A stretch of 64,000 bases of DNA from Aquimarina brevivitae (lineage in GTDB: Bacteria > Bacteroidota > Bacteroidia > Flavobacteriales > Flavobacteriaceae), in the NCBI RefSeq assembly GCF_004216895.1, contig NZ_SGXE01000002.1, positions 496,001-560,000 on the forward strand, given 5' to 3'. Numbering within the stretch: the stretch's first letter is position 1; each line of letters opens with the position of its first letter. The position numbers and the translations under genes are program-made. A model generated the notes under the pieces. That model was given only the letters and a program-made list of their open reading frames with translations. It did not search any database and was not told where the DNA came from. Below are positions 55,399-63,038 of the stretch, piece after piece.

Positions 55399-57966
55399 AT
55401 GAAAAGATTAGTCATCGTGCCATTATTACTGTTTTTTATAATGGCCTATGCACAGGTACCCCCGTATTACAATGATGTTAATTTATCACTTACTGGACAA
55501 GCTTTATTCAACGAATTAGGAGATAAAGTATCTACATCGCATACTACTTTCTTAACCTATACCCCTGGGGTTTGGGAAGCACTCAAACAGTCAGATATTA
55601 ATCCGGCAAATCAAAGTAAAGTTCTTTTATTGTATGGCTTCTCAGACAATGATGGAAATTCCACTACGGACAGATCTAGAGCTATTGATAATAATGGTGG
55701 TGGAGTAACGCAATGGAATAGAGAACACACCTATCCTAAATCGCTTGGACAACCTAACCTTGGTACCGAGGGGGCGGGTGCCGATGCGCATCATTTACGT
55801 CCTTGTGATGTACAACGTAATTCGGATAGAAGTAATCGCAAATTTGCAGCTGGCAACGGCAATTCTGGTATCACTCCTCAAGGGCATTGGTATCCTGGAG
55901 ACGAATGGAAAGGGGATGTTGCCAGAATGATGATGTATATGTATATCCGGTATGGTAGTCAATGTTTGCCCAGTAATGTTGGAGTAGGTAATTCGTTATC
56001 CACAGATGCTAATATGATTGATCTTTTTTTACAATGGAATGTTGAGGATCCTGTTTCTGATTTTGAACTTCAACGAAATCCTGTTTTAGAGTCACTACAG
56101 GGAAATAGAAATCCTTTTATTGATAATCCAGCGTTTGCCACGCAAATATGGGGCGGACCACAGGCAGAAGATCGGTTCGGAACCAGTGATCCTGATACCG
56201 AAGCTCCAAGTATACCTGTGGGTTTGGTAGCAACTGATATTACTACTAATACAGTTACTCTAAGCTGGAGCCCCGCTCAGGATAATGTTGGAGTAACCCA
56301 ATATTCAGTATTTCAGAATTCGACTTTAGTTACAACCGTAGGATCTAATTCTGCAACCATTAGTGGATTAAGTGCTGCCACAAATTATACATTTGCGGTC
56401 AATGCAAGGGATACCGCAGGCAATACCTCCCCTTTAAGTACAGCGTTAGCTGTAACTACGAATTCAGCTTCAGGTTCAGGTACCATTTCAGAGCTCATTA
56501 TTTCGGAATATGTTGAGGGTTCATCATACAACAAAGCACTAGAAATAGCCAATTTTACAGGGCAATCAGTAGATTTATCACAATATGTCATACGCAAGCA
56601 GACTAATGGTTCTGGTAGTTGGGGTGGGGATTTATATCTTTCGGGTATGTTGGCACATGGTGCAGCTTATGTGATTGCAAATAGTAACGCCAGTAGTGCC
56701 TTACAAAGCAGAGCAAATCTGTTGGACAATTCAGGTTCGCTAAATTTTAATGGTAATGATCCCATTGGATTATTCAAAGGCAACACATTGATTGATATTG
56801 TTGGAAATTATAATGGAGGAACAGCTATTTTTGGAAAAGATCAAACGCTAAGAAGAAAGTCAAATATACAAGAGCCTTCTTCATCTTATCAATCAGGTCA
56901 ATGGGAGGTTTTCCCTCAAAATACATTAGTAGGGTTAGGAGATCATCAATTTGATGGCGTAGGCTCGGATACCGTTCCGCCAACAGCGCCAGCTAATGTT
57001 GTGGCAAGTCAAGTTACCCAAAATTCGTGTGTACTTTCCTGGGATCCATCCAACGATAATGTAGGGGTCTTTGCTTATGAAATCTATGCGAATAACACCT
57101 ATTTGGGAGCAACGACAAACCGCTCCTTTACCATTTCAGATTTAAATCCAGCTACAACCTATAATTTCATCCTACTTGCCTATGATGCTGCTAATAACGT
57201 ATCATCAGCTTCAGGTGTTTCCGTAACTACCTTGGCAACCTCATTAACCTACTGTGCTAGTCAAGGAAATAATACCAATTATGAATATATTGATTACGTT
57301 AGCATTTCTGGTATAGATAATGTAACAGGACCTAGCACGGGGTATGCAAATTATACTAGTCAAGTAGCAAATCTTAATTACGGTACCAATACTATAGTTA
57401 TTAGTGCAGGTTTTACTAGTAGTGCTTATACCGAATTTTGGTCTGTTTGGATTGATTTTAATCAAAACGGTACTTTCGAAGCCGCTGAGCGTGTGGTTAA
57501 TGGTTCTTCGTCCAGTGCAGAACAGTTATATGCTAATTTTACGGTTCCTACAACTGCAGTGGCAGGCAATACAAGAATGCGCGTTAGTATGAAATGGAAT
57601 AGCGAACCCTCTCCTTGTGAAACCTTTGGGTATGGAGAAGTTGAAGATTACACAGTTTCCATAGGTAATGGAAGAAGTAATTCGGTGCCATCCAATGCGC
57701 TTAAGTTACCGTTAGAAAATGAAAAACCTATATTTGACTTAGTGCTGCACCCTAATCCGGTAACAAGTACCTTGTCTATTGTGTGTAAGGATCGGAGGGC
57801 AATGGATTTTAAATTAACAGATAGTAGTGGTAAAGTTGTCAAGTCATTCACAAGTAGAGATCAATCTGAAATTCACTTAAATCTATCTAATTTGGCTTCT
57901 GGATTGTATATACTTTCTGCGTTTGATGGTAATCGCAAGATTTTTAAAAAATTAATTATTGAATAA
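55399..57966 (+). CDS. Secreted endonuclease I with Fn3, lamin-tail, GEVED and T9SS sorting domains
   Basis: The protein has 855 residues with a signal peptide ending at MAYAQ. Residues ~20-260 form an endonuclease I (EndA/Vvn-type) domain with the NREHTYPKSLGQ and ADAHHLRPCDVQRNSDRSN active-site stretches. Then come a fibronectin type III domain (~270-355), a lamin-tail domain (~360-510, ELIISEYVEGSSYNKALEIA), a second Fn3 (~525-615), a GEVED domain (~635-770, FWSVWIDFNQNGTFEAAERV, GYGEVEDYTVSI) and a type A sorting tail (~785-855, LVLHPNPVTSTLSIV). It is predicted to degrade extracellular DNA at or beyond the cell surface, giving nucleotides or phosphate. Confidence 0.93.
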   Translation: MKRLVIVPLLLFFIMAYAQVPPYYNDVNLSLTGQALFNELGDKVSTSHTTFLTYTPGVWEALKQSDINPANQSKVLLLYGFSDNDGNSTTDRSRAIDNNGGGVTQWNREHTYPKSLGQPNLGTEGAGADAHHLRPCDVQRNSDRSNRKFAAGNGNSGITPQGHWYPGDEWKGDVARMMMYMYIRYGSQCLPSNVGVGNSLSTDANMIDLFLQWNVEDPVSDFELQRNPVLESLQGNRNPFIDNPAFATQIWGGPQAEDRFGTSDPDTEAPSIPVGLVATDITTNTVTLSWSPAQDNVGVTQYSVFQNSTLVTTVGSNSATISGLSAATNYTFAVNARDTAGNTSPLSTALAVTTNSASGSGTISELIISEYVEGSSYNKALEIANFTGQSVDLSQYVIRKQTNGSGSWGGDLYLSGMLAHGAAYVIANSNASSALQSRANLLDNSGSLNFNGNDPIGLFKGNTLIDIVGNYNGGTAIFGKDQTLRRKSNIQEPSSSYQSGQWEVFPQNTLVGLGDHQFDGVGSDTVPPTAPANVVASQVTQNSCVLSWDPSNDNVGVFAYEIYANNTYLGATTNRSFTISDLNPATTYNFILLAYDAANNVSSASGVSVTTLATSLTYCASQGNNTNYEYIDYVSISGIDNVTGPSTGYANYTSQVANLNYGTNTIVISAGFTSSAYTEFWSVWIDFNQNGTFEAAERVVNGSSSSAEQLYANFTVPTTAVAGNTRMRVSMKWNSEPSPCETFGYGEVEDYTVSIGNGRSNSVPSNALKLPLENEKPIFDLVLHPNPVTSTLSIVCKDRRAMDFKLTDSSGKVVKSFTSRDQSEIHLNLSNLASGLYILSAFDGNRKIFKKLIIE

Positions 57967-57983
57967 TTATTTGTAAATTTATA

Positions 57984-58018
57984 ATAAGCCCCACTAAAAA
58001 CTAGTGGGGTTATTTTTT
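57984..58018 (+). terminator. Rho-independent terminator after the endonuclease gene
   Basis: CCCCACTA, a 5-base loop and TAGTGGGG form an 8-bp stem that extends through AATAA/TTATT with a one-base bulge, then a T6 run. It isolates the following four-gene cassette. Confidence 0.85.
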
Positions 58019-58139
58019 ACAATTAAACCATAGTACTGTTGTGGTTTATACGTATCTGAAATTGAATCTAAGTTTGTAGCTTAGATTAGACTTATAACAA
58101 CCACTTAGAACTTATCAATAAATAACACGATCATTACTC

Positions 58140-58421
58140 ATGGAAGAAATAGAAATACGGGTTAGAGCCGTTAAGACGCTTCTTGAAGCCTTCAGGTTAG
58201 AGCGGATTTTATATATAATAATCTCTTGCTTGTCTGTCATTATTCTGCTTTCTGTGCCTATTTATATCATTTTTAGGGCACCCGATAAAATAGAATGGGT
58301 AGTAAGTTTATTTGTTCCGGCAGGTGCCATTACTATTTCCATTGGAAAATTGCTTAAAATGTGGAACCAAGCCATAAACTTTGTTAGTAATATAAAAGAG
58401 GAAGAAGATGGAAAAGCGTAA
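58140..58421 (+). CDS. 93-residue two-TM protein, first gene of the YEATS cassette
   Basis: A charged N-terminal helix (MEEIEIRVRAVKTLLEAFRL) leads into TM1 (about 24-45, YIIISCLSVIILLSVPIYII). A short loop (RAPDKIEW) and TM2 (about 53-70, WVVSLFVPAGAITISIG) follow, then an amphipathic C-terminal helix with an acidic end (NIKEEEDGKA). By charge, both ends face the cytoplasm. The gene overlaps the next by 14 bases, so translation is coupled. No family is recognised; its size and layout fit either a membrane effector or an anchor subunit. Confidence 0.75.
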   Translation: MEEIEIRVRAVKTLLEAFRLERILYIIISCLSVIILLSVPIYIIFRAPDKIEWVVSLFVPAGAITISIGKLLKMWNQAINFVSNIKEEEDGKA

Positions 58422-59049
58422 CAAAGGTAAAGGACTATCGGTAATAACCTCCTTAGGTATACTCTTTATGCTTGTAGGTTTTATGTATTTAGTATATTCT
58501 CTAAAAACACTAAATGATAGTTTAAAAGATAAAAAAGAGGAATTATCCGAACTTACGGAGAAAATTAAATCGAACACAGATTCACTGCATTATATTGAGG
58601 AAAAATTAAAACTCAAACAAAACTTATTAGATAGTATTATAGATCAAATTGAAGCTTCAGACAATCAAGCGCTACAGTTGAAAATCGATAATAAAATCAG
58701 TATTAATCAGGCTTTAGAAAATACTTTAAAAACAAAAAGTCTTGTTAAGAATTATACTCAGGTAGTGTACATACAGGTAAACGATCAAAATACCGAAAAG
58801 TACTTAAACGAGATTAAGCTATTGGAATCCTTAAAAGAAAATAATTATAAAGCTTACGGTTATGATATGCAGAAAAAAAGAGCTAATAATACAGTTCGTT
58901 ATTTTCACCCTAAGGATAGTGTCAATGCAGTACGATTAGGAGAAACAATTACTAGGTTAACGGGTATTAATGTTAAAACCCAGTACATCACGGGTCTCGA
59001 ACGCAAGGTGCCAGACAATCAACTTGAGGTGTGGTTGAATAAAAATTAA
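58408..59049 (+). CDS. One-TM coiled-coil protein with a C-terminal sensor-like domain
   Basis: The protein has 213 residues. A basic N-terminus (MEKRNKGKG) and one TM helix (about 12-31, ITSLGILFMLVGFMYLVYSL) precede a coiled coil (about 33-80, heptads of Leu/Ile with DKKEELSELTEKIKS). A helical linker follows. A compact C-terminal domain (about 117-213) alternates strands and helices: VVYIQVNDQN, KYLNEIKLLESLKENNYKAY, NTVRYFHPKDSVNAVRLGET and a final strand LEVWL. The last domain has the look of LytR_C/SPOR-like small folds, which is inference. By the positive-inside rule the coiled coil and C-terminal domain would be outside the cytoplasm. Confidence 0.78.
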   Translation: MEKRNKGKGLSVITSLGILFMLVGFMYLVYSLKTLNDSLKDKKEELSELTEKIKSNTDSLHYIEEKLKLKQNLLDSIIDQIEASDNQALQLKIDNKISINQALENTLKTKSLVKNYTQVVYIQVNDQNTEKYLNEIKLLESLKENNYKAYGYDMQKKRANNTVRYFHPKDSVNAVRLGETITRLTGINVKTQYITGLERKVPDNQLEVWLNKN

Positions 59050-59075
59050 AATAAACCTTTGTAACCCTTACTAAA

Positions 59076-59450
59076 ATGGAAAATATAAGAGATTACCTTT
59101 CGAAAAAAAATAACCAAACCACCAATTCGATTGCCTATATTGTATTGTTTGTTTTCAGTATATTCTTAGCAATTATTCTTTATAAAGCCATTTCCTTATA
59201 TACTAACGATGGTAAAATGACAGAATATGGCGAGAAATGGTTGGAACTTTTTAATAATGGTTTTCTATTATTAGGAGGAGCGTTAACTACATTAATAGGA
59301 TATTATTTTGGTAATAAAGGGAGTGAAGTTGCACAGTCTAATGCAGAAAAATTACTCAAGGAAGCTGAGGAAAAGCTAAAACGTTTAGAGCAGGAGGCTC
59401 CAACTGAAGAAGAAAGTAATGTTAGTGGTATGCAACCTATTAATCAGTAA
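59076..59450 (+). CDS. 124-residue two-TM protein with a coiled-coil tail, third gene of the cassette
   Basis: A polar N-terminus precedes TM1 (about 19-41, IAYIVLFVFSIFLAIILYKA), a ~20-residue loop (NDGKMTEYGEKWLELFN) and TM2 (about 60-79), which contains GGALTTLIGYYFGNKGSE, a motif found in many small bacterial membrane proteins. A cytoplasmic helix follows (NAEKLLKEAEEKLKRLEQEA) and then a flexible tail. It starts 26 bases after the coiled-coil gene and ends 3 bases before the YEATS gene. Its tail could dock the soluble YEATS protein at the membrane; this is inference. Confidence 0.75.
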   Translation: MENIRDYLSKKNNQTTNSIAYIVLFVFSIFLAIILYKAISLYTNDGKMTEYGEKWLELFNNGFLLLGGALTTLIGYYFGNKGSEVAQSNAEKLLKEAEEKLKRLEQEAPTEEESNVSGMQPINQ

Positions 59451-59453
59451 GTT

Positions 59454-59786
59454 ATGGAACAGAAGTACAATCTCAAAGCAATTCTCAATACTAATTATGA
59501 GCCGATTACCTTTCGACTTAAAGGAAAACCACATTATCAAATTTTTCTTCAAATTGAATCCTCTAGTTTTGACCCTGGTTTGGATCAAGTAACGTATGTA
59601 GAGTATAAATTGCACAAGACGTTTAAAAACAGAACTCGAATAGCGAAGTCGAAACATAACAATTTCGAAATTGAAATTAAAGCCTGGGGTACTTTTGTAG
59701 TACAATGTACGGTTGGTCAAAAGGACGCGGAACCATTTGTGTTTTCTCAGGATATTAAGGATGTGCTCGAAAAGAAAGCGGTGTAA
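59454..59786 (+). CDS. Stand-alone prokaryotic YEATS-domain protein
   Basis: The protein has 110 residues, soluble, with no signal peptide. The YEATS beta-sandwich signature is visible: VEYKLHKTF at residues 49-57 (the V-x-Y-x-L-H-x-[TS]-F strand and turn), then a basic loop (KNRTRIAKSKHNN), FEIEIKAWGTFVVQCTV at 71-87 (the F-x-l-x-x-x-GWGxF strand pair, with Ala for the first Gly), and a helix at the end. Eukaryotic YEATS domains read acylated lysine on histones; prokaryotic ones have been proposed as sensors in conflict systems. It is the last gene of a tight membrane-protein operon. The family call rests on motif reading and needs a profile search. Confidence 0.72.
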   Translation: MEQKYNLKAILNTNYEPITFRLKGKPHYQIFLQIESSSFDPGLDQVTYVEYKLHKTFKNRTRIAKSKHNNFEIEIKAWGTFVVQCTVGQKDAEPFVFSQDIKDVLEKKAV

Positions 59787-60025
59787 TCTTATAGGTCTGT
59801 ACCTTTTATTTATCTATAATAAATCTAATTATCAATTTCTTTTATGTCGTATTTGGGTCATCAATAGAAGTAAAAGCCTTTCTTAACCTTACTTGATAAA
59901 AGTATTGATGATTCGTGGTTTGATGGTATTATAAATGATCAAAAAAATAGTATTTTCCCTAATCATTCATATTTTTTTAAACTAAGTTGATTTGGTCTTT
60001 AGGTAAAATCTAAACCCATTCTTTA

Positions 60026-60033
60026 TACCTTTG
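60026..60033 (+). promoter_or_regulatory. Putative -7 promoter box for corA
   Basis: TACCTTTG matches TAnnTTTG, 52 bases upstream of the start. No clear -33 box at the right spacing. Confidence 0.4.
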
Positions 60034-60085
60034 TGAGAAGTATTGAAATAAAAAATAAAATAGTAGTAAAGTATTTTTCTAATAT

Positions 60086-61150
60086 ATGGGTAGTGAAAAC
60101 TTTTTTAGGAAAAAAGATATAGGTTCTATACCTGGTACCGTGGTGTACGTCGGTGATAAATCCGCAAGTGATTTATATATTGAAGTATTTGATTATAATG
60201 AAGAGGATTTAGTTGAAAAGGAGCTAAAAAATATAACTGAAGTATGGGAGTTTGATACGTCTAGTAATGTTACCTGGATTAATATTAATGGGCTTAGCCA
60301 CGTAGAAACTATAGAACAAATAGGGAAGCATTACAATTGGCACCCTTTGATGTTAGAGGATATAGCCAATACACGGCAACGTCCCAAAATTGATGAATAC
60401 GAGGAATACCTATATGTGGTTTTGAAAATGCTGTATTTTACGCACGAAGGTGCCCTTGCTGTAGAACATATTAGTTTTGTGGTAGGCGAAGATTATGTAG
60501 TGTCTTTTCAGGAAATGGACGGAGATGTGTTTAGTGAAATCCGGGAACGACTCCGGTCAGGAAAAGGAAGGATACGCAAAATGAATGCGGATTATTTACT
60601 GTACAGTTTAATGGATGCTGTAGTTGATAATTATTTTAACCTTATAGAAGTATTTGGGGATAAGGTTGAAGAGCTTGAAGATGATCTTTTTGAAGATAAT
60701 ACTCACGAAGATACAGCTTATGAAATACAAGTACTTAAGAAAGAGATTCTTCAGATTAGACGCGCCGTCTTTCCACTGAGAGATGTGGTGAATCGAATAG
60801 AAAAGATGGAGAGCAAATTCGTGACGGATAAAACTATGATTTTTATCAAAGATTTATACGACCATATCATACAGGTCTCAGAGAATGTGGATATTTATCG
60901 CGAAATGATTTGGGGTTTAATGGATATGTATATGACGACCATTAGTAATCGTATGAATGAGGTGATGAAGGTATTAACCATTATAGCAACTATATTTATC
61001 CCTTTAACCTTTATTGCCGGTATTTATGGGATGAATTTTGAATTTATGCCCGAGTTAAAATATAAGTACTCCTATTTTATTCTTTGGGGGGTTATGATTC
61101 TTATATTTTTCGGTTTACTTTATTACTTTAAAAGAAAAAAATGGCTGTAG
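60086..61150 (+). CDS. corA: CorA-type magnesium/cobalt transporter
   Basis: The protein has 354 residues. A large N-terminal cytoplasmic domain (about 1-245) includes WININGLSHVETIEQIGKHY and HPLMLEDIANTRQRPKIDEY. A long stalk helix leads to two C-terminal TM helices (about 292-315 and 328-347), with the signature YGMNFEFMPEL between them; GMN is the ion-selectivity motif. It forms a pentameric inner-membrane channel for Mg2+ (also Co2+ and Ni2+). The gene stands alone with its own terminator. Confidence 0.95.
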   Translation: MGSENFFRKKDIGSIPGTVVYVGDKSASDLYIEVFDYNEEDLVEKELKNITEVWEFDTSSNVTWININGLSHVETIEQIGKHYNWHPLMLEDIANTRQRPKIDEYEEYLYVVLKMLYFTHEGALAVEHISFVVGEDYVVSFQEMDGDVFSEIRERLRSGKGRIRKMNADYLLYSLMDAVVDNYFNLIEVFGDKVEELEDDLFEDNTHEDTAYEIQVLKKEILQIRRAVFPLRDVVNRIEKMESKFVTDKTMIFIKDLYDHIIQVSENVDIYREMIWGLMDMYMTTISNRMNEVMKVLTIIATIFIPLTFIAGIYGMNFEFMPELKYKYSYFILWGVMILIFFGLLYYFKRKKWL

Positions 61151-61164
61151 AAACAGCCATTTTT
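61137..61164 (+). terminator. Rho-independent terminator overlapping the end of corA
   Basis: AAAATGGCTG, a 6-base loop and CAGCCATTTTT form a hairpin that includes the corA stop codon. Confidence 0.83.
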
Positions 61165-61191
61165 AGTTTTAAATTTTATGTATGATTTAAA

Positions 61192-61521
61192 CTACATAGC
61201 TTTTAAAGCTGTAATTGTTTTATTCTCGATTTCATAAGTATCACCATCCTCGTCGGTTTCAGAGGACACCTCTGTAGTATAAGTTATTTTAAACTTTTTC
61301 CCAACCAGTTTTGAACCTTTAAGATCAAAACTTTTTAAAATCTCTGGCTTTACCTTTTCAAAAAACATAGAATCTTCGTCACCGTACTCATCTATAAACA
61401 TAAAGCTATAAGAGTCACCTTCATAACCTTCATAAGTCCCGGTGATCTCTTGTGTGTCTGCTTGTGCAGCAACTTTGTTAAAACTAACTACTACTAACAA
61501 AATGAAAAATAAATTCTTCAT
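61192..61521 (-). CDS. Small exported protein, paralogue pair member A
   Basis: The protein has 109 residues with a signal peptide ending at KVAAQ. The mature ~90 residues form a beta-rich domain: GTYEGYEGDSYSFMFIDEYG, FFEKVKPEILKSFDLKGSKL, VGKKFKITYTTEV and KTITALKAM. It is clearly related to the product of the gene at 61826 in the same strand and order of strands. No named family recognised; function unknown. Confidence 0.72.
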   Translation of the reverse strand: MKNLFFILLVVVSFNKVAAQADTQEITGTYEGYEGDSYSFMFIDEYGDEDSMFFEKVKPEILKSFDLKGSKLVGKKFKITYTTEVSSETDEDGDTYEIENKTITALKAM

Positions 61522-61825
61522 AATTAAAAATAAAATTAAAATGTAAACTGAATTTGAATTTGGGGTCCGAAAGTTATATCACCTCAAGTTCGGAGCTTTT
61601 AGATTCCTTTAGGCTATAAAGGTTTTCTGTGATATGTAGTAGTTACTTTTTTCCGCAGTATCATTTTTAAAATACATATCAAATGTAAACTAAAAATCAA
61701 TACGAAAAACATTTATTTTGAGGAAATGTAACTTATTAGTACTATGCTAATAATAGGGGAGTGGGGATAGGTTTCCTTACCTTTTTTGAGGCAAGAAGGA
61801 TAGTAATGTAATGCTTATATCTCAA
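61522..61825 (-). other. 304-base intergenic region between the paralogous secreted-protein genes
   Basis: No gene or RNA is recognised. The stretch is AT-rich. There is no hairpin with a T-run directly after the upstream gene's stop, so read-through from 61826 into 61192 is possible. Confidence 0.4.
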
Positions 61826-62191
61826 TTATAAGCCTGCAAAAGATCGCATAGGCTTAAGATCAATAATAGTTCTCTCTTTTGCTATTTTTTTGGCCTTTTT
61901 TTGATCTGAAGTTAATGTTGCTAAATAAGCAATTTCAAACTTACCACCGATTGCTGAATTATCTTTCAGATTAAAACTTTGCAATACATTAGAGCTTACT
62001 TTATTAAAAAAGATGATAGCCTCTTCACCGGTCTTGTTGAGATAGGTAAAACTATAGGTATCGTTTTTAAAACCGTCATATATACCTATTATAAGGTAAA
62101 AATCGTTGGCGCTGTTGTCATCTTCTTGGGCTTGGACGTTTGTAAAACCCAGGACGAACGCGAAAATTAAAAGAGTAAATTGTTTCATCAC
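61826..62191 (-). CDS. Small exported protein, paralogue pair member B
   Basis: The protein has 121 residues (two adjacent Met start codons) with a signal peptide ending at NVQAQ. The mature domain parallels member A: GIYDGFKNDTYSFTYLNKTG, FFNKVSSNVLQSFNLKDNSA, GGKFEIAYLATLT and RTIIDLKPM. A short extra tail (RSFAGL) is present. The two genes probably arose by tandem duplication, with about 300 bases between them. No function is known. Confidence 0.72.
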   Translation of the reverse strand: MMKQFTLLIFAFVLGFTNVQAQEDDNSANDFYLIIGIYDGFKNDTYSFTYLNKTGEEAIIFFNKVSSNVLQSFNLKDNSAIGGKFEIAYLATLTSDQKKAKKIAKERTIIDLKPMRSFAGL

Positions 62192-62462
62192 ATCTTACTA
62201 TTAGAAATTACTATGAAATAGAAATCTAAAACTATGCCAGTATGCTGTAGAATCTTATTATTCTATACGATAAAAAATATAAAATGGTTTTTTTGCGTAG
62301 TGTATAGCTTAAATTTCCCCACTTTAAATATAGGATAAATTGTAATATTAGCGGTCCTATTTAACGTAAATTTATTGATTTTCAATACAATAAAAACAAT
62401 AACGTTTTTTTGAGTAGTTTTAAAAATATTGCAATAATTTTGATGAAAAATTATCCAGTACA

Positions 62463-62990
62463 ATGCTTTTATATAGAAATGAATTATTAGCTACGCTTAT
62501 TCTTTTGGTCGTTATGGTGTTAATTATCTTCTTAACCAAACGATCAATAAGAAGATTTTCGTTTATCCGCGCAATTGAACCTAATCGTAGAAAAGTGATT
62601 TATTATTTAACCAACTTGATTACCTATGGTTTAACTATGGCCGTACTGGCTGTAATATGGGGAGTAGACTTAAAAGAGTTTTCTCTTTTTATATCTTCGA
62701 TACTTGCTGTAGTAGGTATCGGCTTCGTAGCGCAATGGTCCATTCTATCGAACTTGACAGCTAGTGTAATTCTATTTTTTAGTCATCCCGTACGATTAGG
62801 CGATAGAATACGGGTGCTAGATAAAGATTTTGACTGGACTGGAGAGGTAAAGGATATTACTAGCTTTTATTTATTTATGAAAACGGATGATGGTAGAAAT
62901 ATAACTTTGCCAACCTCTTTGGTGATACAGAAAGGAATAGAAATCCTTAAAAAGGAAGAAAAACAACTGGAGTCAGATTTTGAGGATTAA
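62463..62990 (+). CDS. Minimal MscS-type mechanosensitive channel protein
   Basis: The protein has 175 residues, far shorter than E. coli MscS (286). Three TM helices are seen (about 8-26, 46-64 and 72-100). The third holds the pore-lining pattern (ISSILAVVGIGFVAQWSILSN), followed by the start of the MscS beta domain (HPVRLGDRIRVLDKDFDWTG, VKDITSFYLFMKTDDGRNIT, LPTSLVIQKGIEIL). The C-terminal alpha/beta cage domain is absent. It may be a natural minimal channel; the terminal acidic tail is intact and no frameshift is evident. Confidence 0.87.
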   Translation: MLLYRNELLATLILLVVMVLIIFLTKRSIRRFSFIRAIEPNRRKVIYYLTNLITYGLTMAVLAVIWGVDLKEFSLFISSILAVVGIGFVAQWSILSNLTASVILFFSHPVRLGDRIRVLDKDFDWTGEVKDITSFYLFMKTDDGRNITLPTSLVIQKGIEILKKEEKQLESDFED

Positions 62991-63038
62991 AAAAGGAATA
63001 TAATAGTGCTACTGAACCCTAATGCCTTTTTTTGAATA

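Noticed and set aside
55399-57966. Endonuclease I as the nuclease effector of the YEATS cassette
   Set aside because: It is a secreted, sorting-tailed protein separated from the cassette by a strong terminator, so it acts outside the cell and is a separate transcript.
58140-58421. Similarity of the 93-residue two-TM protein to membrane domains reported next to bacterial TRADD-N/Death proteins
   Set aside because: Only a vague resemblance in layout (charged helix, two TMs); no motif supports it, so no such family is claimed.
61522-61825. A hidden third copy of the small secreted protein in the 304-base gap
   Set aside because: I looked for the YSF and SFxLK motifs in the gap and found neither.
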